DNA of 64,000 nt from Ruminococcaceae bacterium D5 (GTDB lineage: Bacteria; Bacillota; Clostridia; Oscillospirales; Ruminococcaceae). The notes beneath the pieces were generated by a model. It was not told the origin of the DNA. It made no database searches and worked only from the letters and a program-made list of their open reading frames with translations. Positions 36,010 to 43,706 of this stretch are shown here, piece after piece. Each line of letters begins with the position of its first letter. Position 1 is the stretch's first letter. The translations under genes were made by a program, and so were the position numbers. The stretch is from assembly GCA_900113995.1 (NCBI GenBank), contig FORK01000003.1, forward strand, positions 94,981-158,980, in the 5' to 3' direction.

Positions 36010-37113
36010 TCAGAGCGTCCCGCCGGCTTCTTCCGCCTGCTGTTCATCCGGTGCGGCGGGCTCCTCTTCGGGGAAGCCGCTCTCGGGCCGGATATCGATT
36101 TTCCAGCCGGTCAGCCGGGCAGCCAGACGGGCGTTGTGGCCCTTGTTGCCGATCGCCAGTGAAAGCTGATGATCCGGCACGACGACCCGGCAGGCTCTGG
36201 GAACCTCGGGATCGATCTCGACCGACAGGACCGACGCGGGCGAAAGCGCGGCCGCCACAAATTCGGCAGGATCCTCAGAATAGCGGATAACATCGATTTT
36301 CTCGCCGCCGAGTTCGTCGACGATCGAGTTGACGCGCGCGCCCTTCGGGCCGATGCAGGCGCCCACCGCGTCAACGTTTTCATCGCGGGAGGTCACTGCG
36401 ACCTTGCTGCGCACGCCGGCCTCGCGGGAGATCGACTTGATCTCGACGGTGCCGTCGTAAACCTCAGGGATGTTCATCTCAAAGAGCCGCTTGACCAGTC
36501 CGGGATGAATCCGCGAGATCATGATCTTGGGGCCCTTCTCACCGTTGATCACATCGGAAACGTAAACCTTAATCCGCTCGCCGTCCTTGTATTCCTCACC
36601 GGGGACCTGTTCGGATTTGGGCAGGATCGCTTCGGAACGGCCGATCTCCACGGTGACGTTTCCGCGCCGCGGATCGGTTTTCACCACAGTGGCAGTTACG
36701 ATGTCGCACTGCTTGGACTGATACTCAGCGAGCAGCTGGCCGCGTTCGGCCTCACGAATCCCCTGGCGGATGACATGCTTGGCGCTCATGGCGGCAATGC
36801 GCCCAAAACGCTTGGGGTCGAGCGGGATTTCAATGAGGTCGCCGAGCTTGGCGCCGGCTTTAACGCCTTGTGCTGCTCCGAGGCCGATCTCGATGGCGGG
36901 GTCCTCGACCTGCTCAACGACATGCTTTCTCACCGCAACGAAGAAACGGGCGGTAACCGGATCGATTTCAACGATGTTGTCCTCCCCGCCGTTGGCATCG
37001 CGCTTGACGGCGATCGAGACGGCATTCTGGATCTTTTCGATCATGTAGGGGACAGGAATGCCCTTTTCCTTTTCGAGCAGCTCGAGCGCCTCGAAAAATT
37101 CGCGGTTGATCAT
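36010..37113 (-). CDS. nusA: Transcription termination/antitermination factor NusA
   Basis: A 367-residue protein with the NusA N-terminal RNA polymerase-binding domain (residues 1-125), an S1 domain (GNVTVEIGRSEAILPKSEQVPGE), and two KH domains (VRSKVAVTSRDENVDAVGACIGPKGARVNSIV and RVVVPDHQLSLAIGNKGHNARLAARLTGWKIDI). The C-terminal acidic repeats of proteobacterial NusA are absent, as is usual in Firmicutes. ATG 37113 has AAAGGAG; the gene overlaps rimP by four bases. Confidence 0.96.
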   Translation of the reverse strand: MINREFFEALELLEKEKGIPVPYMIEKIQNAVSIAVKRDANGGEDNIVEIDPVTARFFVAVRKHVVEQVEDPAIEIGLGAAQGVKAGAKLGDLIEIPLDPKRFGRIAAMSAKHVIRQGIREAERGQLLAEYQSKQCDIVTATVVKTDPRRGNVTVEIGRSEAILPKSEQVPGEEYKDGERIKVYVSDVINGEKGPKIMISRIHPGLVKRLFEMNIPEVYDGTVEIKSISREAGVRSKVAVTSRDENVDAVGACIGPKGARVNSIVDELGGEKIDVIRYSEDPAEFVAAALSPASVLSVEIDPEVPRACRVVVPDHQLSLAIGNKGHNARLAARLTGWKIDIRPESGFPEEEPAAPDEQQAEEAGGTL

Positions 37114-37607
37114 TGGTCTTCTCCTTTGCTGTAATCAAAATCGTCCTGCAATCTCACATAGGCCGCCTCGCTTTTGGCGACCGAAAGGGTCATGTCATTT
37201 TCTTCATCCCGGATGACGGCGACCCCGTCCTCATAGGATTCAAGGATGCCGGAAAATTCCCGGATGCCGTTTTTTGCGCGGATGAGGCGGGCATTGACCT
37301 TGCGGCCAAGGTTTTCTTCAAAATGCCAGGGCCTGGTCAGCTCGCGTTCAACGCCGGGCGAGGATACCTCGAGACAGTAAGACTGCTCGATCGGGTCCGC
37401 CGCGTCGAGAACCGGGTCGATGGCCCGGGAAAACCGTTCGCAGTCGTTGATATCGACCCCGCCCTCCTTATCAATGAAGAAGCGCAGGAACCATACCCCG
37501 CCCTCCTTCTCAAAGCGGATGTCCCAAAGGCGCAGCCCCATTTGCTCGAGCAGCGGCTCGGCAAGCGATGCGGCGACCTGCGCGGTGTTCGGTTTTGCCT
37601 TTGCCAT
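37110..37607 (-). CDS. rimP: Ribosome maturation factor RimP
   Basis: A 165-residue 30S assembly factor. Typical sequences are LWDIRFEKEGGVWFLRFFIDKEGGVDINDCERFSRAIDPVLD and YCLEVSSPGVERELTRPWHF, followed by the C-terminal Sm-like domain. ATG 37607 has an AGGGAGG site 5-6 bases upstream; the start 24 bases earlier lies in the leader. It heads the rimP-nusA-infB operon. Confidence 0.96.
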   Translation of the reverse strand: MAKAKPNTAQVAASLAEPLLEQMGLRLWDIRFEKEGGVWFLRFFIDKEGGVDINDCERFSRAIDPVLDAADPIEQSYCLEVSSPGVERELTRPWHFEENLGRKVNARLIRAKNGIREFSGILESYEDGVAVIRDEENDMTLSVAKSEAAYVRLQDDFDYSKGEDQ

Positions 37608-37629
37608 AGAAACCTCCCTATACATAAAC

Positions 37630-37656
37630 AAAAGAGCGGGTTGTTACCCACTCTCC
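37630..37656 (-). terminator. Leader hairpin upstream of rimP
   Basis: On the minus strand GAGTGGGTAACAACCCGCTC folds to a stem and is followed by TTTTG. Such a GTGGG/CCCGC hairpin is a common leader element before rimP in Firmicutes and may act as an attenuator. Confidence 0.6.
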
Positions 37657-37682
37657 TGTCAATACTTTCTACTTACTTATAT

Positions 37683-37711
37683 ACCATACCATATTTTATC
37701 CCGCTTGGCAA
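37683..37711 (-). promoter_or_regulatory. Promoter of the rimP-nusA-infB operon
   Basis: On the minus strand -35 TTGCCA (37706-37711), a 17-base spacer and -10 TATGGT (37683-37688). Confidence 0.5.
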
Positions 37712-37815
37712 GGGAAAATTGCATTCGTCCGGCAAAAATGTTGAAAAGCAGCGATCAAGCAGGCAAAAGTGAGAGCAAAAAACGGTCAGAACGGCATACG
37801 AAATCCGGACTTCCG

Positions 37816-38229
37816 TTATCCTTCCGTTTCAGGGGTATAGCTTTGATGCTCTTCATCAAACCGGAAGCAGGCGCATCCGATTCCCCAAGGATAATAGAAA
37901 TAGGACCACTGCGCAAGCATATTGGTATAGAATGTGAAGGAATCGATCAGATAACGGAACTCATCCTTGGTTAGAATCTTTTCCGCGATCATCCCGCGGA
38001 AGACTCTGGCCAGCTCACGCAGGCGCTTCATCCCGTAAGAGCCAAGAAGATTGGTGTAGGTCGGATCAATTTCCATATAAACCCGTTCCAATTGGCGCAC
38101 GCCGAGCTGCTCGTCCCGGCACAGTCTGGCGATGGGGTAAAGGGTATACATGGAAAGATCGCGCGTGAGGCTGTAAACAAATATGAGACTTTCTATTTTG
38201 AACAGCGAAAAGGACACTATATTTTCCAC
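37816..38229 (-). CDS. Conserved-looking hypothetical protein
   Basis: A 137-residue frame with no recognised domain. From residue 27 onward it has balanced composition and looks structured (IARLCRDEQLGVRQLERVYMEI, LARVFRGMIAEKILTKDEFRYLIDSFTFYTNM), ending in an aromatic-rich segment. The start is uncertain: GTG 38229 or the later ATG 38151; neither has a strong ribosome binding site. It lies just downstream of the asparaginase gene on the same strand and may be cotranscribed. Function unknown. Confidence 0.55.
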   Translation of the reverse strand: MENIVSFSLFKIESLIFVYSLTRDLSMYTLYPIARLCRDEQLGVRQLERVYMEIDPTYTNLLGSYGMKRLRELARVFRGMIAEKILTKDEFRYLIDSFTFYTNMLAQWSYFYYPWGIGCACFRFDEEHQSYTPETEG

Positions 38230-38310
38230 AGTTCACGCAGTTGTGCCGGTGAAGCGTCCCTTGCGCTGAACAATTTGACAAAGCCGCCCCGAGCGGTGAA
38301 GAAAAGCACC

Positions 38311-39321
38311 CTACCGGGATCTGCTCTCTTCTGTGCCGCTTCGCGCGGCGAAGCAGGCGGCGATTTCGGCAGGCCCGCAGCAGGCGCTTTTCAGCACCAT
38401 CAGCTGAATCCTGGCTTTGGTACCGTTCAGATTTCCGCTGAAGATACAGCCCATTGCTTTGAGCTGCGCGCCGCCCCCCTCGTAGCCGTAAACGGCGAGG
38501 GATGGCCCCCGCAGGCATCGGGAGGCGATGATGACCGGGATTCCGGCGTCGATCGCGCGCCGGATGCTCGGCAGAACGCTCGGCGGGAGGTTACCCGCGC
38601 CGAGGGCTTCGATGACAATTCCATCGACCGCGGCATCGGTGCAGGCGTCGATCAAAAGCGGAGACATGCCGAAATAAGCCTTAATGAGCTGCACATTGCT
38701 GTCAAGACGACTGACATCGTAGGTTTTCTGAGCCGGGAGGCTGTGGTAGAAAATGACTTCTCCATTGATCACCGCTCCCATCGGCCCGCCCTCGGTGGCA
38801 AGAAAGGAGTTCATATGATTGGTGTCACCCTTGACAATGCAGCGGGCGGGAAAAATATCCTGATTGAAAAAAACCATTATCCCCCGCTCCCGGGAGCGGG
38901 GATCGGCGGCGATCCGGATGGCGCCGAGAAGGTTGCCGATGTTATCGATATATTCTTCGCTCGAACTCTTCATTGCGCCGGTAAAAACGACCGGCTTTGG
39001 GCTGGAAAGAATCAGGGAGGTGAGATAAGACATCTCCTCAATCGTATCTGTCCCATGCGCGATGACCGCGCCGGAGATGTCCTCGCGTTCGAGCGCCTTC
39101 CGAACTTTTTGGGAAAGGCTCAGCCCGATTGCCGGGTCCATGTGCGGGCTTGGCCTGTTGCAGAAATCGTATGCTTCAATTTCAATATTGCTGTCAAATG
39201 CGGACAGGGCGCTGAGCAGATGATCCCCGCTTTCCGCCTGCACAATTGTACCGGTGGCGCTGTCAAAGCGGCTCATAATTGTCCCGCCGGTTGTGAAAAT
39301 AATCACTTTACTTTTGCTCAT
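38311..39321 (-). CDS. ansA: L-asparaginase
   Basis: A 336-residue amidohydrolase of the asparaginase/glutaminase family, splitting asparagine to aspartate and ammonia. The first catalytic motif is IIFTTGGTIMSR (nucleophilic threonine in TGGTI); the second is VIAHGTDTIEEMSYL with the Thr-Asp pair. No signal peptide is present, so the cytoplasmic form is likely. AGGGAGA precedes ATG. A GntR-family regulator lies directly upstream on the same strand and glutamine synthetase is divergent, which suggests a nitrogen-assimilation context. Confidence 0.9.
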   Translation of the reverse strand: MSKSKVIIFTTGGTIMSRFDSATGTIVQAESGDHLLSALSAFDSNIEIEAYDFCNRPSPHMDPAIGLSLSQKVRKALEREDISGAVIAHGTDTIEEMSYLTSLILSSPKPVVFTGAMKSSSEEYIDNIGNLLGAIRIAADPRSRERGIMVFFNQDIFPARCIVKGDTNHMNSFLATEGGPMGAVINGEVIFYHSLPAQKTYDVSRLDSNVQLIKAYFGMSPLLIDACTDAAVDGIVIEALGAGNLPPSVLPSIRRAIDAGIPVIIASRCLRGPSLAVYGYEGGGAQLKAMGCIFSGNLNGTKARIQLMVLKSACCGPAEIAACFAARSGTEESRSR

Positions 39322-39364
39322 CTTGACCTATCTCTCCCTAGAAGCTTGATAATGTCCCGGGATA

Positions 39365-40048
39365 TCACACCGATATGAATTCTCCTGCGCTGCGGAAAAA
39401 CTGGGAATTCTGCAGATAGATGCGGTCCTGTGTCATGCCGATATGGAGGCGCATGGCTTCCTCTGCAGCGGCGGGATTATGTTCCTGAATCGCCTGAACG
39501 ATATGGGGATGTCCCTTAAAGGCACCGCTTGTGTCGGTGGTCATCAAATCCATGGTAAGCGCGCGGCGCATCTGATTAAGGATATTTGCCGTGGCGCTGA
39601 TCAGGTAGGGATTGCGCGACATGCGCGCAATCTGCATATGAAATGAGGCGTTGCCCGCGTCATGCTGTCCGGCGGTGATGCCGGCGGTTCGGTCCTCAAA
39701 GCGTTCGATTTGGCTGCAGATGGACTGGAGCAGCCGGATTTCCGCCTCGGAGGCATGCTGCGCAGCGAGAGAAGCGGAAGCGCATTCCAAAATGCAGCGG
39801 AATTGGAACAGGCTTTGAAGATCCGAGAGGGAGATGCTTTTTACCAAATAGCCTTTCCGGGGAAACTTCTGCAGGTATTCTTCCAGACAGAGAGTGCTCA
39901 AAGCCTCGCGGGCCGGAGTTTTGCTTGAACCATATCGCTGTGCTACCTCGGTTTCGGTAATAATTTCCCCCGGCTTGTATACGCAGTTGACGATATCTTC
40001 ACGCAAGCGGTGAAGAACCTGATCGCTCATTGATTGTTTTTGAGGCAT
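39365..40048 (-). CDS. GntR/FadR-family transcriptional regulator
   Basis: A 227-residue regulator with an N-terminal winged helix-turn-helix (residues 5-70; LREDIVNCVYKPGEIITETEVAQRYGSSKTPAREAL) and an all-helical FCD ligand domain (RCILECASASLAAQHASEAEIRLL..., with DAGNASFHMQIARMSRNPYL). FCD domains usually bind small carboxylates with a metal. ATG 40048 has an AGAGAGGG site; the longer frame covers the promoter. It lies upstream of and in line with asparaginase, so it may regulate asparagine or aspartate use. Two direct repeats upstream (40076-40107) are candidate operators. Confidence 0.88.
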   Translation of the reverse strand: MPQKQSMSDQVLHRLREDIVNCVYKPGEIITETEVAQRYGSSKTPAREALSTLCLEEYLQKFPRKGYLVKSISLSDLQSLFQFRCILECASASLAAQHASEAEIRLLQSICSQIERFEDRTAGITAGQHDAGNASFHMQIARMSRNPYLISATANILNQMRRALTMDLMTTDTSGAFKGHPHIVQAIQEHNPAAAEEAMRLHIGMTQDRIYLQNSQFFRSAGEFISV

Positions 40049-40075
40049 GGCCGCCCTCTCTTTCATATATCTGTA

Positions 40076-40107
40076 ATATATCACAAGTATATTTATCATA
40101 TATCACA
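40076..40107 (-). promoter_or_regulatory. Direct repeats upstream of the GntR gene, possible operator
   Basis: ATATATCACA occurs twice (40076-40085 and 40098-40107), 22 bases apart, or two helical turns, about 30-60 bases before the regulator start. Autoregulation is inferred; no experimental motif is known to match. Confidence 0.35.
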
Positions 40108-40372
40108 TCTGGAAGCGGTTGTCAAGCATCCTTGCAGATTTTGTCGCGTTCTGCTCCCGGATTTTTATCCATTTTGGATAAAGAATCAAGTCTTATAGAA
40201 GGTTGTCTCAGGCTCCTGCCCGAATGTTAGAAAATTCAAAAGAATTTTTAGTGAAATCTTGCAAAGAGCCCTTCCGAATGTTACGATATCTGCATATAGA
40301 TCTTCACACAGCAATTGAGGCCGGCCCGCCCGGAAACGGTGGCTCGGGATACAGGACAGAGAGGAAGATACG
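40108..40372. other. Divergent spacer upstream of glutamine synthetase III
   Basis: Non-coding stretch that should carry the glnN promoter. A/T-rich segments occur at 40225-40290, but no consensus promoter, riboswitch or repeat is clear. Confidence 0.4.
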
Positions 40373-42445
40373 ATGAGTTTTGAACAGGATTTTGGCTGCC
40401 ATGTCTTTCGGGATGAAGTGATGAAGTCCATGCTGCCCAGCGAGGTTTTTGTCAGCCTGCAGCGTACCCGCAAGGCAGGCGGCAAGCTGGATGAGGCGAT
40501 TGCCGGTCCGGTGGCGGAGGCAATGCTCAAATGGGCGCTTCAGCAGGGTGCTACCCACTACATTCACTGGTTCCAGCCGATGACCGACGCAGCGGTCGGA
40601 AAGAGTGAATGTTTCCTCAGCCCGGCAGGGGACGGCTCCGCAATCCTTGACTTTGACTCGCGGGCGTTGGTTCAGGGAGAGCCGGACGCCTCTTCCTTTC
40701 CTTCGGGCGGAATCCGCAATACCTTTGAAGCGCGCGGCTATACCGCATGGGACCCCACCTCTTTTGTATTCGTACGAGATAAGACACTTTACATCCCCAC
40801 CGCCTTCTGCGGTCCTTCCGGGGTTGCGCTGGACCAGAAAACTCCGCTGCTGCGTTCGATGGAGGCCGTTTCCAACGAGGCGGTGCGGGTGCTGCGGCTG
40901 CTCGGCTGGAAGAATGTGAGCCGCGTTACCCCGATGGTGGGCGCGGAACAGGAGTATTTTCTCGTTGACCGCGAGCGGTATGAGCAGCGTCTCGATCTGA
41001 AGCTCTGCGGACGCACCCTGCTCGGCGCACCGCCGCCCAAGAGCCAGGAACTTGACGATCATTATTTCGGCCGAGTGCGCCTGAGAATCGCTTCTTTTAT
41101 GCATGAGCTGGATGAAACGCTCTGGAAGCTGGGGGTCGCAGCCAAAACCAAGCATAACGAGGTTGCGCCGACCCAGCATGAGCTGGCGACCGTCTACGAC
41201 TCAGCCAATCTGACCTGTGACGCCAACCATCTGGTGATGGAGACGATGAAGGTCGTGGCCAAAAAGCACGGCTTGGCCTGCCTGCTGCACGAGAAGCCGT
41301 TTTATGGGGTGAACGGCTCGGGCAAGCACAACAACTATTCTCTCTGCACCGATCAGGGAAAGAATCTTCTTTCGCCGGGCGAGCATCCCGAAAACAACCT
41401 GACCTTTATCCTCTTCCTCGCGGCCTTTGTCCGCGGTGTCGACCGCTACGCCACCCAGCTCCGGATGTCGACCGCTACGCCCGGCAACGACTGCCGTCTC
41501 GGCGGCTATGAGGCGCCGCCTGCCATTATTTCGATGTTCCTTGGGGAACGCTATACCTCGCTGCTCGCCAAATGCAGCAACGAGGACCATGGCAGCGGGA
41601 AGCGCCCGGTTTCGATCGGGGTCGAGACCATGCCGGCGGTCCTTTCAGATGACGCTGACCGAAACCGCACCTCGCCGTTTGCCTTCACCGGAAACAAGTT
41701 TGAGTTCCGCATGGTGGGTTCGGCTCAATCGATTGCGCTGGCCAACATTGTGCTCAATGCTCTGGTTGCCGAGAGCCTCTCGTTTTTTGCCGCCCGATTG
41801 GAGCAGAGCACCGAGATCGAGCGCACCGTCCGGGAAATTGCCTGTGAAACCTATGCGGCACATGGCCGGATCATCATGAACGGCAACAATTATTCGCAGG
41901 AATGGCAGATTGAGGCGGCGCGCCGCGGGCTGCCTGTTTATCCCGACTCTCTTTCCGCCGCGGCGGTCTGGCAGATGCCGGAGACGATCGATCTCTTCGG
42001 ACGCTTTCATATCTTCTCCGAGCTGGAATGCCATTCCCGCTATGAGATCATGCTTGAGAATTACCGCAAGATTGCTCTGATTGAGGCGCGCACCCTTCTG
42101 GAGATGGTGCAGCGGCAGGTGACTCCCGCCGTCATCGCCTGCGCGGGGAAAAGCGCCGCGCAGCTTGCTCACCTGCGGTCGGTAGGTCTCGATAACGCTG
42201 CGCTTTACCGTTATACCCAGCGGCTGTCGAAAGCGGTCTCTGACCTCTTTGCCGGCGTCGAGAAGCTGCGGGATGATCTGCATGCTCTCCCTGCCGAGGT
42301 CAGCGAGGAGAGCAACCGGATGCTGCGCGACACGATCCGCGTGGATATGGAGGCCCTGCGCGACATCTCCGACGGAGTGGAGCAGGTCGTAAATGCCGCC
42401 GATTGGCCGATGCCTACCTATACCGATCTGATGCACCGGGTTTGA
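40373..42445 (+). CDS. glnN: Type III glutamine synthetase
   Basis: A 690-residue ATP-dependent ligase that makes glutamine from glutamate and ammonia. It is the long GSIII type, not the roughly 450-residue GSI: the N-terminal region FRDEVMKSMLPSEVF and HYIHWFQPMTDAAVGKSECFL is diagnostic. Conserved catalytic segments are GAEQEYFLVDRERY, KHNEVAPTQHELA, GVNGSGKHNNYSL and GNKFEFRMVGS. C-terminal helices end in a regulatory-type region. AGAGAGGAAG precedes ATG. It is divergent from the GntR-asparaginase genes and followed by a strong terminator. Ammonia released by asparaginase and glutamate fermentation would be its substrate. Confidence 0.95.
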   Translation: MSFEQDFGCHVFRDEVMKSMLPSEVFVSLQRTRKAGGKLDEAIAGPVAEAMLKWALQQGATHYIHWFQPMTDAAVGKSECFLSPAGDGSAILDFDSRALVQGEPDASSFPSGGIRNTFEARGYTAWDPTSFVFVRDKTLYIPTAFCGPSGVALDQKTPLLRSMEAVSNEAVRVLRLLGWKNVSRVTPMVGAEQEYFLVDRERYEQRLDLKLCGRTLLGAPPPKSQELDDHYFGRVRLRIASFMHELDETLWKLGVAAKTKHNEVAPTQHELATVYDSANLTCDANHLVMETMKVVAKKHGLACLLHEKPFYGVNGSGKHNNYSLCTDQGKNLLSPGEHPENNLTFILFLAAFVRGVDRYATQLRMSTATPGNDCRLGGYEAPPAIISMFLGERYTSLLAKCSNEDHGSGKRPVSIGVETMPAVLSDDADRNRTSPFAFTGNKFEFRMVGSAQSIALANIVLNALVAESLSFFAARLEQSTEIERTVREIACETYAAHGRIIMNGNNYSQEWQIEAARRGLPVYPDSLSAAAVWQMPETIDLFGRFHIFSELECHSRYEIMLENYRKIALIEARTLLEMVQRQVTPAVIACAGKSAAQLAHLRSVGLDNAALYRYTQRLSKAVSDLFAGVEKLRDDLHALPAEVSEESNRMLRDTIRVDMEALRDISDGVEQVVNAADWPMPTYTDLMHRV

Positions 42446-42456
42446 CTCGAAGACGA

Positions 42457-42490
42457 CAGGACGCCGCGGAATTCTGCGGCGTCCTGTTTT
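42457..42490 (+). terminator. Terminator of glnN
   Basis: CAGGACGCCGC pairs with GCGGCGTCCTG, followed by TTTT. Confidence 0.85.
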
Positions 42491-42565
42491 CATTGTTGTA
42501 GTTTAAGCACAAATAAACCGCCAGCCATGCTGGTGAGAAAAAGAATCTCTGGATAAAAAATCCTC
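42490..42565 (+). repeat. Dispersed element copy E, nearly the IS200-like left end
   Basis: Directly after the glnN terminator: TTGTAGTTTAAGCACAAATA, then the hairpin CCGCCAGCCATGCTGGTGAG (42519-42538) and AATCTCTGGATAAAAAATCC. Base by base it follows the left end of the IS200-like element at 63685-63755 (TTGTAGCTTCAGCGAAAATA, hairpin, AATCTTTAGATACAAGAAA). No transposase remains, so this is a solo end or decayed copy. Confidence 0.7.
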
Positions 42566-43045
42566 CGAATATATTGATCCGTTCACCGGCAGCAAGGAAA
42601 CAAAGACATAAAAACAGGCCACGTTAGCGGCGGCCTGCCCCCGGCCTGCTTCGGCGGCTGTTTTTGCCGGTATTGCCTTCTCTCGAAGATGTGAAGGTGT
42701 TCCCGAAATCGGGCGGCGTCCTGCCGCTCAGAATCGGAGATCTTATCATTGAAAATGACTCCCTTAGATTTCTGGGCAGGAGAAATGGCCCCGCTGTTTT
42801 GATCAGGCAACAAAAGCTGAATTTATGTGGAAAAATGCTGCTGCCGCGGGGAAAATGGAGAAATCGGCACAAAATATGCAGACTTTGATTCGAAATTTGT
42901 CCGCAATTTGTTGCGTTTGTGTTTCAATCGCGGATTTCAAGAGGCAAACTTAGTAATAATTTTCGATATTTGAACTGCTTCATCGTGCAAAAGGACGAAA
43001 TTTCTTTTTGTATTCATATTATGGCAATAATTGCGCGGGAATCTA
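42566..43045. other. Intergenic stretch without recognised genes
   Basis: Only short frames without ribosome binding sites are present. A hairpin-like segment with AACAGGCC...GGCCTGCC (42614-42647) is visible. The second half is A/T-rich and leads into the promoter of the next operon. Confidence 0.45.
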
Positions 43046-43074
43046 TTAACAAACTGAAAAGAATGGTATATAAT
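43046..43074 (+). promoter_or_regulatory. Promoter of the cstA operon
   Basis: -35 TTAACA (43046-43051), 17-base spacer, -10 TATAAT (43069-43074). Confidence 0.65.
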
Positions 43075-43136
43075 ATAGCTGACTTTCCGGACCGTGTTTC
43101 CGGGTTGGCCATTTCAGAAGGAGAGAAAACGGAGCA

Positions 43137-43706
43137 ATGCCAAACGATCTGGAACGCCGGAACGGCGGCGGGACTCTGACGCGTGAGGAGCAGTTTGAAA
43201 AGCTGCTCAATGCCTACCGTTGTTATTACGATGTCACCCGGGAATTTCCGGTAGGAGACATGGTGTTTCCTGCCATGGCCGAGTTCCACTCCCGCTCTGA
43301 GAAATATGTTCTGGTAAAAAAGGCAAAAATCTGGGGGATGGAAATGAACGAGTACGTTTATTTCCTGCTTGCCGACAGACTGGAGCCGGAGACGCTCCGG
43401 CATGCGGTCGATCTTGCGCGTGAGGATGGGCTTGGCAGAATCAGGCCCCACAGCGAGCACATGTACTCCCATGTCTCCCTCTCGATCATCGCACAGGAAA
43501 TCCCCGAGGAAACCGTGCGGCTGATTCGCCGTTATCGGTTTCACAAAAATTTTTGGCTATCACTCCATGGCTGGATGGAGTTTCGCATAGCGGCGTTTGA
43601 TCGTTCCAGCGGGAGGCTGATCAGCAATCCTGCCGGAAAGGACGTTCGAAAGACACTCGAACAGAATCTTACGCAGTACACAAGAGAGAGGAGAAAAAAC
43701 AAATGA
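43137..43706 (+). CDS. Conserved protein of unknown function upstream of cstA
   Basis: A 189-residue soluble protein with no known motif. Its sequence (YDVTREFPVGDMVFPAMAEFHSRSEKYVLVKKAKIWGMEMNEYVYF, then HSEHMYSHVSLSIIA and KNFWLSLHGWMEFRIAAFD) looks like a family I recall seeing next to CstA genes in other Clostridia (recollection, not checked). It is translationally coupled to cstA through an ATGA overlap, so it probably assists or regulates the transporter. AAGGAGAG precedes ATG. No membrane segment or DNA-binding fold is apparent. Confidence 0.75.
   Translation: MPNDLERRNGGGTLTREEQFEKLLNAYRCYYDVTREFPVGDMVFPAMAEFHSRSEKYVLVKKAKIWGMEMNEYVYFLLADRLEPETLRHAVDLAREDGLGRIRPHSEHMYSHVSLSIIAQEIPEETVRLIRRYRFHKNFWLSLHGWMEFRIAAFDRSSGRLISNPAGKDVRKTLEQNLTQYTRERRKNK

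Noticed and set aside
42664..42888. 74-codon open frame downstream of glnN
   Set aside because: No ribosome binding site and no recognisable sequence; start codon and composition look random.
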